A stretch of DNA of 64,000 bases from Nocardioides allogilvus (GTDB lineage: Bacteria > Actinomycetota > Actinomycetes > Propionibacteriales > Nocardioidaceae): contig NZ_PZYX01000009.1 in assembly GCF_003047285.1 (NCBI RefSeq), positions 1 through 64,000 on the forward strand, written 5' to 3'. Below the pieces are notes generated by a model. That model worked only from the letters and a program-made list of their open reading frames with translations, was not told where the DNA came from and ran no database searches. This document shows, in pieces, positions 57,643 through 64,000 of the stretch (positions are counted from its first letter, which is position 1; every line of letters begins with the position of its first letter). Position numbers and translations under genes: made by a program.

Positions 57643-59175
57643 TCAGTCCAGGTAGTCCCGGAGCACCTGCGAGCGCGACGGGTGGCGCAGCTTGCTCATC
57701 GTCTTCGACTCGATCTGACGGATGCGCTCGCGCGTCACGCCGTAGACCTTGCCGATCTCGTCGAGCGTCTTGGGCTGGCCGTCGGTGAGACCGAAGCGCA
57801 TCGACACGACACCCGCCTCACGCTCGGAGAGGGTGTCGAGCACGGCGTGCAGCTGCTCCTGCAGCAGCGTGAAGCTGACCGCGTCGGCGGGCACGATGGC
57901 CTCGGAGTCCTCGATCAGGTCGCCGAACTCGGAGTCGCCGTCCTCACCCAGGGGCGTGTGCAGCGAGATGGGCTCGCGGCCGTACTTCTGGACCTCGATG
58001 ACCTTCTCGGGGGTCATGTCGAGCTCCTTGGCGAGCTCCTCGGGCGTGGGCTCGCGGCCCAGGTCCTGGAGCATCTGCCGCTGGACGCGAGCGAGCTTGT
58101 TGATGACCTCGACCATGTGCACCGGGATGCGGATGGTGCGCGCCTGGTCGGCCATCGCGCGGGTGATGGCCTGACGGATCCACCACGTGGCGTAGGTCGA
58201 GAACTTGTAGCCCTTGGTGTAGTCGAACTTCTCGACCGCGCGGATCAGGCCGAGGTTGCCCTCCTGGATGAGGTCCAGGAAGAGCATGCCGCGACCGGTG
58301 TAGCGCTTGGCCAGCGAGACGACCAGACGCAGGTTGGCCTCGAGGAGGTGGTTCTTGGCGCGGCGGCCGTCCTCGGAGATCCACTCGAGCTCCTCGAGGA
58401 CCTTCGGGGTGATCTTGCCGCCCTTGTTGAGCTTCTCCTCGGAGAAGAGGCCGGCCTCGATCCGCTTGGCGAGCTCGACCTCCATCTCGGCGTTGAGGAG
58501 GGGCACCTTGCCGATCTGCTTGAGGTAGTCCTTGACCGGGTCGGCGGTCGCACCGGCGACCATGACCTGCTGCTCGGGCTCGTCCGTGTCGTCCGACGCG
58601 GAGACGGTGAAGGCCTGCTTCTCGTCCTCCTTGATCGTCGGGTCGACCTTGACGTCCTTCTCGAACTGCTCGTCCGGGAGGTCAGGGAGCAGCTTCTTGC
58701 CGTCGGGGCCGACGACGGCCGGCACGAGGTCGACGGCGACGTCGACCGTGTCAGCCTTCTTGGCCGCGGCCTTCTTCGCCGGGGCCTTCTTGGCGGGCGC
58801 CTTCTTGGCGGGCGCCTCGACGTCGTCGACCGGAGCCGGCTTCGCCGCGGTGGCCTTGGTGGCGGCGGCCTTCTTGGCCGGAGCCTTGGCCGCGGTCTTC
58901 TTGGCGGCCGCCGTGGTCGTCTTGCGGGTGCTCGACGTGGCTGCCACCGCCCGGGTGCTCGCCGCATCGACGTTCACGGTGATGCCCAGGCCACTGATGT
59001 GGACCAGCAGAGCCTTGAGGTGTCGGGGTTCGACGGCCGCGTCGTCACTGGCTTGTCGAACTTCCTCGGGCGTCACACTCCCGGCCGGGGAACCGCGCTC
59101 GATCAGCGCAACGATGGACGGGTGCGTGAGCACCTCTGCGGGGAGCAACTTGCGTGCGTGCGGGGACACGAACAC
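57643..59175 (-). CDS. rpoD: Principal sigma factor, RpoD/HrdB/SigA type
   Basis: A 510-residue primary sigma factor. Region 1.2 onwards is standard: [16 protein letters not shown], region 2 [31 protein letters not shown] in pieces [16 protein letters not shown] and [14 protein letters not shown], region 3 HMVEVINKL and [14 protein letters not shown], and region 4 [14 protein letters not shown] with [10 protein letters not shown]. The N-terminal 210 residues are low complexity with Ala/Lys repeats (AKKAPAKKA, about 85-145), as in HrdB proteins of Actinobacteria. A GTG at 59175 preceded by GAGAGG is the likely start. Confidence 0.96.
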   Translation of the reverse strand: MFVSPHARKLLPAEVLTHPSIVALIERGSPAGSVTPEEVRQASDDAAVEPRHLKALLVHISGLGITVNVDAASTRAVAATSSTRKTTTAAAKKTAAKAPAKKAAATKATAAKPAPVDDVEAPAKKAPAKKAPAKKAAAKKADTVDVAVDLVPAVVGPDGKKLLPDLPDEQFEKDVKVDPTIKEDEKQAFTVSASDDTDEPEQQVMVAGATADPVKDYLKQIGKVPLLNAEMEVELAKRIEAGLFSEEKLNKGGKITPKVLEELEWISEDGRRAKNHLLEANLRLVVSLAKRYTGRGMLFLDLIQEGNLGLIRAVEKFDYTKGYKFSTYATWWIRQAITRAMADQARTIRIPVHMVEVINKLARVQRQMLQDLGREPTPEELAKELDMTPEKVIEVQKYGREPISLHTPLGEDGDSEFGDLIEDSEAIVPADAVSFTLLQEQLHAVLDTLSEREAGVVSMRFGLTDGQPKTLDEIGKVYGVTRERIRQIESKTMSKLRHPSRSQVLRDYLD

Positions 59176-59299
59176 CTCTCGTCAAACGGCATCGGGGCGC
59201 GGCAAGGCCCGGTCAAGTCAAGAGCCGCGTTGTCATTCTGCCACGGTCTTGGTCAAGGCCCGGCAACGGCGCCTCCACAGCGTTTCCACGCGGTGCTCG

Positions 59300-59872
59300 T
59301 CAGGCCGACGAGGCGACCTTGGCGGCCGCCTTCTTCTGCTTCTTGTAGTCGCGCACCTTCTGCAAGGAGGCGGGATCGACGACGTCGGCCACGGACCGGA
59401 AGCCCTCGAGCGCGTAGTCGCCCACGGCCTGCTCCCAGCCGTCGGGCCGCACCCCGAGCTGCTTGGCCAGCAGGGCGACGAAGATCTGCGCCTTCTGCTT
59501 TCCGAAGCCCGGCAGGGCCATCACCCGCTTGAGCAGGTCCTTGCCGTCAGCCGCCTCGGTCCACAGCCGCGAGGCGTCGCCGTCGTAGTCGTCGGTGACG
59601 ATGCGGGCGAGCTCCTGGAGCTTGGTGGCCATCGAGCCGGGGAACCGGTGGATCGCCGGCGTCGTGGCTGCCATCGCGGCGAACTCCTCGGGGTCGGCAG
59701 CAGCGATCGCCGCCGGGTCGAAGGACCCGAAGCGGTCGGTGACCTTCGCCGGGCCGCGGAACGCGTGCTCCATCGGATACTGCTGGTCGAGCATCATCCC
59801 CGCCAGCAGGGCGAAGGGGGACTCGTCGAGGATCTTGTCGGCACTCGCGTCGCCGGTGATCTGGATGGCCAT
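59300..59872 (-). CDS. HhH-GPD-type base-excision repair family protein
   Basis: A 190-residue protein of an actinobacterial HhH-GPD family. The helix-hairpin-helix is LKRVMALPGFGKQKAQIFVALL and an acidic patch DYDGDASRLW precedes it; no FeS cysteine loop is present. It ends in a Lys/Ala-rich tail. Related proteins are DNA glycosylases, but the catalytic Asp of the GPD motif is not obvious, so activity is unproven. ATG at 59872 is chosen, dropping nine residues. Confidence 0.82.
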   Translation of the reverse strand: MAIQITGDASADKILDESPFALLAGMMLDQQYPMEHAFRGPAKVTDRFGSFDPAAIAAADPEEFAAMAATTPAIHRFPGSMATKLQELARIVTDDYDGDASRLWTEAADGKDLLKRVMALPGFGKQKAQIFVALLAKQLGVRPDGWEQAVGDYALEGFRSVADVVDPASLQKVRDYKKQKKAAAKVASSA

Positions 59873-59909
59873 GCGCACATCTTGCCCGACGACGTCCACC
59901 GTGCCCGGC

Positions 59910-60311
59910 TCAGTCGGCCTTGACCGCCAGGACCGGGCAGTGCGCGTCGAGCAGGATGCGCTGCGCGTTGGAGCCCAGGATCAGCTTGCCGACGGGCGAG
60001 CGGCGGCGCAGCCCGATCACGAGCAGCTCTGCGGAGTTGGCCTCGGCCAGGCTGATGAGGTCCTCGGCCGGCTCGAAGCCGCGGACGAGCTGACGGATGT
60101 CGTACTCGACCCCGGCCGCGTCCAGCGTCTTGCGCACGGCGTCCATGTCGTCCTCGGCCGCGCGAGCCTTGCCCTGGTCGAAGTCGTTCCCGCCGCGGTG
60201 GGAGTTGACCACGACGAGCTTGCTGCCGCGGAGCTTGGCCTCCGAGATGGCGGTGGCCAGGGCGGCCTCGCCCTCAGGCTTGGGAACATATCCGACGACA
60301 ACGGTGCCCAT
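59910..60311 (-). CDS. Universal stress protein (UspA family)
   Basis: A 133-residue Usp domain: MGTVVVGYVPKPEGEAALATA, KLVVVNSHRG, and the ATP-binding loop GLRRRSPVGKLILGSNAQRILLDAHCPVLAV, whose GxxGS-like segment (LILGSNA) fits nucleotide binding. GAGGAG precedes the ATG at 60311. It is divergent from a hypothetical gene and about 40 nt from the HhH-GPD gene. Confidence 0.93.
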   Translation of the reverse strand: MGTVVVGYVPKPEGEAALATAISEAKLRGSKLVVVNSHRGGNDFDQGKARAAEDDMDAVRKTLDAAGVEYDIRQLVRGFEPAEDLISLAEANSAELLVIGLRRRSPVGKLILGSNAQRILLDAHCPVLAVKAD

Positions 60312-60443
60312 GGCGTCTCCTCTTCGCGGTGCCGCACGCGTCGTTGCGTCCGGCTTCCCCGGCACCGTACCCAATCCGCGGTCCCGGCGGGAGCCTGTGG
60401 ACGACGCGACGCACGACCGGTCCACTCGGGGCATGGTGGACCC

Positions 60444-60881
60444 ATGCCCCTGTCCGCGCCGATCACCCGCATCCAGCACGCCGTGCTGCGAGCGGCGGTG
60501 ATCGACTTCAAGGAGTCCGCACCGCGTGGGCGCGCGCCGGTGTCGGTGCAGGTGGGAGCCCCCGGCCTGGCCGTCGCGCGACACGTGGTGGAGCGAGGAC
60601 AGCTCCTCGACCAGGCCCTGCGCACCGACATCTGCGCCGCCCTCCTCCAGCGCACAGGAGCCGCCGCCCCTCACCGGTGGGCGTGGCTGAGCCGCAGCGG
60701 CTCGCTGTCGCTGCACGACGCCGACGTCGCCTGGTCCGCAGCGTGGTACGCCGCCTGCGCGGAGTCCGAGGTGGACGTGCCGTTCGTCGTGGTCACCCGC
60801 ACCGGCTGGCGCGACCCCCGCAGCGAGGTGCTGCGCGAGTGGAGCCGGCTGCGCCGACGCTCGGGCGCGCCGGGCAGCTGA
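60444..60881 (+). CDS. Hypothetical actinobacterial protein
   Basis: A 145-residue soluble protein with alternating strands and helices (IQHAVLRAAVIDFKESAPRG, PGLAVARHVVERGQLLDQAL, ALLQRTGAAAPHRWAWLSRSG, DVAWSAAWYAACAE, VPFVVVTRTGWRDPRS; each shown as a short piece of 20 or fewer). No family is recognised. GGTGGA precedes the ATG. It ends directly against the convergent glutamate-cysteine ligase gene with no gap. Confidence 0.75.
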   Translation: MPLSAPITRIQHAVLRAAVIDFKESAPRGRAPVSVQVGAPGLAVARHVVERGQLLDQALRTDICAALLQRTGAAAPHRWAWLSRSGSLSLHDADVAWSAAWYAACAESEVDVPFVVVTRTGWRDPRSEVLREWSRLRRRSGAPGS

Positions 60882-62345
60882 CTAGTCCCAGGTGTGCACG
60901 GGCTCGTTGGTGTGCATCCGCTCGCGATAGTCCTGCAGCGTGGCCCGCAAGGCGTCGAACCGCTCCTCGCCCTCGCGGGCCTGCATCCGGGCGACGAACC
61001 ACTCCGCACCGTTGGTGCCCGTCAGGCACCGCTGCTCGATGATGCCCAGCAGCCGGTCGCGCACCGAGGCCTCGACGCCCCAGGCATCGAGCCCTTCGTG
61101 CGCCATCGGCAGCAGGCGGCGCAGGACCAGCTCGGTCGCGCGCACCTGGCCGATGCCCGGCCAGTAGATCTGCGCGTCCACACCCTGCTGGGCGGCGACG
61201 TGGAAGTTCTCCTCGGCGGCCGAGAAGGACATCTGCGACCACAGCGGCCGCTCGCTCTCCGCCAGGGAGCGGACGAGCCCGAAGTAGAAGGCCGCGTTGG
61301 CGATCGTGTCGGCCACGGTCGGCCCGGCGGCCAGCAGCCGGTTCTCCACGCGCAGGTGCGGCACTCCCCCGGCGATGTCGTAGACCGGCCGGTTCCAGCG
61401 GTAGATCGTGCCGTTGTGCAGTCGCAGCTCCGACAGGGTGGGGGTGTCGCCCGCCTCCAGCACCTCGAGCGGGTCCTCGTCGTCGGTGATGGGCAGCAGC
61501 GCCGGGAAGTAGCGGACATTCTCCTCGAACAGGTCGAACACCGACGTGATCCAGCGCTCGCCGAACCACACCCGGGGCCGGACCCCCTGCACCTTGAGCT
61601 CGTCGCTGCGGGTGTCGGTCGCCTGCTCGAAGAGCGGGATCCGGGTCTCGCGCCACAGCTCCTTGCCGAGGAGGTACGGCGAGTTGGCGCCCACCGCGAG
61701 CTGCACGCCGGCGATCGCCTGCGAGGCGTTCCAGTAGGCGGCGAAGTCGTCGGGCGAGGTCTGCACGTGGAACTGGGTGCTGGTGCAGGCCGCCTCCGGC
61801 ACGATCGAGTCGGCCGTCGTCGAGAGCCGGTCGCGACCGGAGATGTTGATGGTGATGTCCTCGCCCCGCGCGGACAGGATCTGCTCGCTCAGCAGCTTGT
61901 AGCGGGGGTTGGAGCTGAGGCTGTGCACCGTCATGTGGCCCTCGTCCAGGGTGGGCAGGATGCCGATCATCACCTGGTGGGCACCGGACCGGGCGGCCTT
62001 GGACTCGGCCTCGTTGAGCGATCGCCGCAGACTGTCCTCGAAGATGGTCAACCCGCCCTCGCGCAGGGTGGCGGGCGCGACGTTGATCTCGATGTTGAAC
62101 TGGCCCAGCTCGGTCTGGAACTCGGGTGAGGCGATCGCGTCCAGCACCTCGGCGTTCTTCAGCGCGGGGTTGCCCTCGTCGTCGACGAGGTTGAGCTCGA
62201 CCTCCAGCCCGGTCATCGGGTCATCGGTGTCGAAGCGGGCCTCGCGCAGCATCCGGGCGAACACGTCGAGGTTGCGTCGCACCTTCTCCCGGTACGCGGT
62301 GCGGTCGGCCCGTGAGAACTCCTGCTGCTCCACTTCTTCGCCCAT
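60882..62345 (-). CDS. Glutamate-cysteine ligase family protein (GCS2-type)
   Basis: A 487-residue ATP-dependent ligase fold: GLEVELNLVDDEGNPALKN holds the substrate-binding acidic residues, followed by QFNIEINVAP, GAHQVMIGILPTLDEGHMT, TSTQFHVQTSPDDF and VGANSPYLLGKELWRETR. It belongs to the GCS2 branch, which includes YbdK and EgtA-like enzymes. Actinobacteria make mycothiol rather than glutathione, so gamma-glutamylcysteine for ergothioneine or another product is possible; no egt genes are adjacent. Confidence 0.85.
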   Translation of the reverse strand: MGEEVEQQEFSRADRTAYREKVRRNLDVFARMLREARFDTDDPMTGLEVELNLVDDEGNPALKNAEVLDAIASPEFQTELGQFNIEINVAPATLREGGLTIFEDSLRRSLNEAESKAARSGAHQVMIGILPTLDEGHMTVHSLSSNPRYKLLSEQILSARGEDITINISGRDRLSTTADSIVPEAACTSTQFHVQTSPDDFAAYWNASQAIAGVQLAVGANSPYLLGKELWRETRIPLFEQATDTRSDELKVQGVRPRVWFGERWITSVFDLFEENVRYFPALLPITDDEDPLEVLEAGDTPTLSELRLHNGTIYRWNRPVYDIAGGVPHLRVENRLLAAGPTVADTIANAAFYFGLVRSLAESERPLWSQMSFSAAEENFHVAAQQGVDAQIYWPGIGQVRATELVLRRLLPMAHEGLDAWGVEASVRDRLLGIIEQRCLTGTNGAEWFVARMQAREGEERFDALRATLQDYRERMHTNEPVHTWD

Positions 62346-62393
62346 GTCGAGACGATAGCCATGCGCGGGGCGCCGTGGGGACCCGCGCAGCGA

Positions 62394-63359
62394 TCAGGCA
62401 GCCCCGTCCGCCCGTTCGCCCATCCGCCGGGCGGTCTCCTCCCACAGCTCCGGCGAGGTGGCGGACGTCAGCATCTCCGCCACCAGGCCGGCCAGGGAGT
62501 GCGCAGGAGCCACCGCACGGGCGCGGTCGACCGCGCACCACGCGAGCGCTCCTTCTCCCGCCAGCCAGCAGGTGAACGCGAGCACCGCGGCCGGTCCCGC
62601 GACCAGCTCCTCCGGCGTGCGCCGGACGACGTCGCTCCAGAACTCGACGTACGACCGTGCGCTCTCCCGGCGCAGCCAGCGCCAGGCCTCGTCCCGCACG
62701 TCGGGGAGCGCCAGCGAGACGGCCAGCACCGCGACCTCCTCGGCCGGTGCCGTCGCGCCGGACACGGCGTGGGTGGCGATGAGCCGGCGCACCGCCGCCG
62801 GGGGCAGGGGGACGGCCTCGGGCACCAGCCCGGCGACGATCCCCGATCCGACCGGGTCGCAGGCCACGGTTGCGGCCAGTGCCTCGCGCGAGGGATGCGT
62901 CACCCGCCCACCGAACACCGACTCGACGGCGAACCGGTGGTGTCCGACGTCGAAGGGAATCCCGCGGTAGGCCTCCGGGCTCCGGCCGGGCAGGACTGCG
63001 AAGTAGTGGCCGTCGTGGACGCGGAGCAGCTCGAAGACCTCGATGCCGGCCTCGGTGAAGCCCTCGTGCAGGCACCAGGCAGTCTCGTCGGCGACGGCGG
63101 TGTCGTCGTCGTAGACGACCAGGACGACCTTGGTGACCTGGTTGCGGCAGGCCGGGCGCAGGAGCGCCTCGAGGACGTCGTCGACGTCCGACTCGTCCGC
63201 GGGCAGGTCGATGCGGGCATGGAACGGCCGGGCGCCCTCGATGCTCAGCAGCACGACCGAGCTCGTGGGCGCGAAGCCGATGGCGACGGGCACGAAGGCG
63301 AGCAGGTCCTCGGGACAGGTGGCCTTCATCTGGCGGGAGACGGGATCTGGTGTGGTCAT
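62394..63359 (-). CDS. DUF4192 protein
   Basis: A 321-residue protein of the DUF4192 family, widespread in Actinobacteria. It has the opening CPEDLLAFVPVAIGFAPTSSVVLLS (in pieces CPEDLLAFVPVAIGF and SVVLLSI), VVLVVYDDD, YRGIPFDVGHHR and the second half with helical repeats GALAWCAVDRA. Function is unknown. It is divergent from dinB. ATG at 63359 is chosen; a GTG nine nt upstream is equally possible. Confidence 0.88.
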   Translation of the reverse strand: MTTPDPVSRQMKATCPEDLLAFVPVAIGFAPTSSVVLLSIEGARPFHARIDLPADESDVDDVLEALLRPACRNQVTKVVLVVYDDDTAVADETAWCLHEGFTEAGIEVFELLRVHDGHYFAVLPGRSPEAYRGIPFDVGHHRFAVESVFGGRVTHPSREALAATVACDPVGSGIVAGLVPEAVPLPPAAVRRLIATHAVSGATAPAEEVAVLAVSLALPDVRDEAWRWLRRESARSYVEFWSDVVRRTPEELVAGPAAVLAFTCWLAGEGALAWCAVDRARAVAPAHSLAGLVAEMLTSATSPELWEETARRMGERADGAA

Positions 63360-63502
63360 GCTCGACACGCTTCCCCGGCACCGCCGGGTGGATGCCGGCC
63401 GGTTTCGTCCTGTGGAAAACCGGGGGTCGGGCGGAGCGGCGCGGTGCGCAGGCGGACGCGACTGCGAGAATGCCGGGGTGACGTGGGACGACCGGTGAGC
63501 CT

Positions 63503-64000
63503 GTGAGGAGCACCGCTTCCGTCCTGCACCTCGACCTCGATGCGTTCTTCGCCGCCGTCGAGCAGCGTGACAAGCCGTCCTTGCGGGGCAAGCCCGTGAT
63601 CGTCGGCGGCGTCGGTGGCCGGGGCGTCGTCGCCACGGCCTCCTACGAGGCCCGCGCCTTCGGCGTTCGCTCGGCCATGTCCAGCCGCGAGGCGCGCGCC
63701 CGCTGCCCCCACGCCGCCTTCCTCAGCGGGCGCTTCCACGCCTACCGCGAGACCAGCAGCCGGGTGATGGCGGTGCTGCGTGCCGCCTCGCCGCTCGTGG
63801 AGCCGCTCTCCCTCGACGAGGCGTTCGTCGACCTCGCGCAGGCCGGCCTTCCCGACCTCGAGGTCCCCACGGTCGTGGCGTACGGCGAAGCGCTGCGTGC
63901 GCAGGTCGCCGAGGTCACCGGCGGGCTGACCGGGAGCGTGGGCATCGGCTCCTCGAAGTTCATCGCCAAGATCGCCAGCGAGCTGGACAAGCCCGACGGC
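63503..64000 (+). CDS. dinB: DNA polymerase IV, 5' part (runs off the right edge)
   Basis: The first 166 codons of a Y-family translesion polymerase: [13 protein letters not shown] with the first catalytic Asp, [21 protein letters not shown] with the nucleotide-binding Tyr/Arg, [22 protein letters not shown] with the second Asp-Glu pair, and [17 protein letters not shown]. The GTG at 63503 follows an in-frame TGA and is the first start. The little finger domain and C-terminus lie beyond base 64000. Confidence 0.93.
   Translation, partial: MRSTASVLHLDLDAFFAAVEQRDKPSLRGKPVIVGGVGGRGVVATASYEARAFGVRSAMSSREARARCPHAAFLSGRFHAYRETSSRVMAVLRAASPLVEPLSLDEAFVDLAQAGLPDLEVPTVVAYGEALRAQVAEVTGGLTGSVGIGSSKFIAKIASELDKPDG

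Noticed and set aside
1-64000. CRISPR arrays, restriction-modification or known anti-phage systems
   Set aside because: No regularly spaced repeats and no cas, restriction, retron, CBASS or similar genes were found by reading; the two toxin-antitoxin pairs are the only defence-like modules.

Overview
The window is GC-rich chromosomal DNA of an actinobacterium, most likely a member of the Nocardioidaceae. Supporting signs are many GTG/TTG starts, ATGA-type stop/start overlaps, leaderless promoters, a HrdB-type principal sigma factor with a long Ala/Lys-rich N-terminus, an LprG-type lipoprotein next to an MFS exporter, and DUF7455 and DUF4192 genes. Genus and species are inference; no marker gene is complete (only the leader of a leftward rRNA operon is visible at the left edge).

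Layout. (1) 1-9925, core-like: two rrn promoters and leader (minus), an FMN alpha-hydroxyacid oxidase, tyrS, a membrane Ser/Thr kinase, a 3Fe-4S ferredoxin with its reductase, an IclR regulator, a PepSY membrane protein pair, a tRNA with CAU anticodon, a secreted Excalibur-nuclease and a PIG-L deacetylase. (2) 9926-about 17000, an integrated mobilizable element: a 3'-end tRNA (probably Asn) fragment as attachment site, repeat-rich arm region, tyrosine integrase, HigBA-type toxin-antitoxin pair, excisionase-like protein, pyrimidine-rich candidate oriT, and a MobF relaxase-helicase. (3) 17000-25150, accessory: a gene-poor scar, an ECF sigma/anti-sigma pair divergent from a secreted Ca-binding repeat protein, a P-loop kinase with a SnoaL protein, a second toxin-antitoxin pair, a methyltransferase and a membrane protein. 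(4) 25170-35020, a compact leftward stress operon: MEDS-LuxR regulator, dnaK, grpE, a CbpA-type dnaJ, a MerR/CbpM-like regulator, clpB, thioredoxin, a UBP-type zinc finger and a cyclic-nucleotide-domain flavoprotein related to thioredoxin reductase. (5) 35190-37585, a scar: ISL3 remnant, C-terminal stub of a histidine kinase, an ArsR-VOC-VOC operon, a tRNA-Glu 3' fragment and an IS630 remnant. (6) 37586-64000, core-like: parC, lprG and an MFS exporter, a flavin monooxygenase with a divergent GAF regulator, beta-carbonic anhydrase, a MarR-controlled fused isobutyryl-CoA mutase with a BtuF-like protein, parE, DUF7455, DUF456, EamA, CapA, M28 peptidase, the principal sigma factor, HhH-GPD protein, universal stress protein, glutamate-cysteine ligase family, DUF4192 and the start of dinB.

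How the parts work together. The strongest candidate for an under-described system is region 4. Eight genes are packed from dnaK to the flavoprotein with gaps of 5 nt or less and mostly overlapping starts and stops, joining an Hsp70/Hsp100 disaggregation machine to a thioredoxin-like redox chain, headed by a sensory LuxR regulator instead of a visible HAIR or CIRCE element. Other points of interest are the ECF sigma module with an acidic anti-sigma tail facing a secreted acidic protein, two very clear repressor-operator layouts (ArsR at 36021-36038, MarR at 46268-46287 and 46828-46867), and dispersed palindromic repeats captured in frame inside two proteins.
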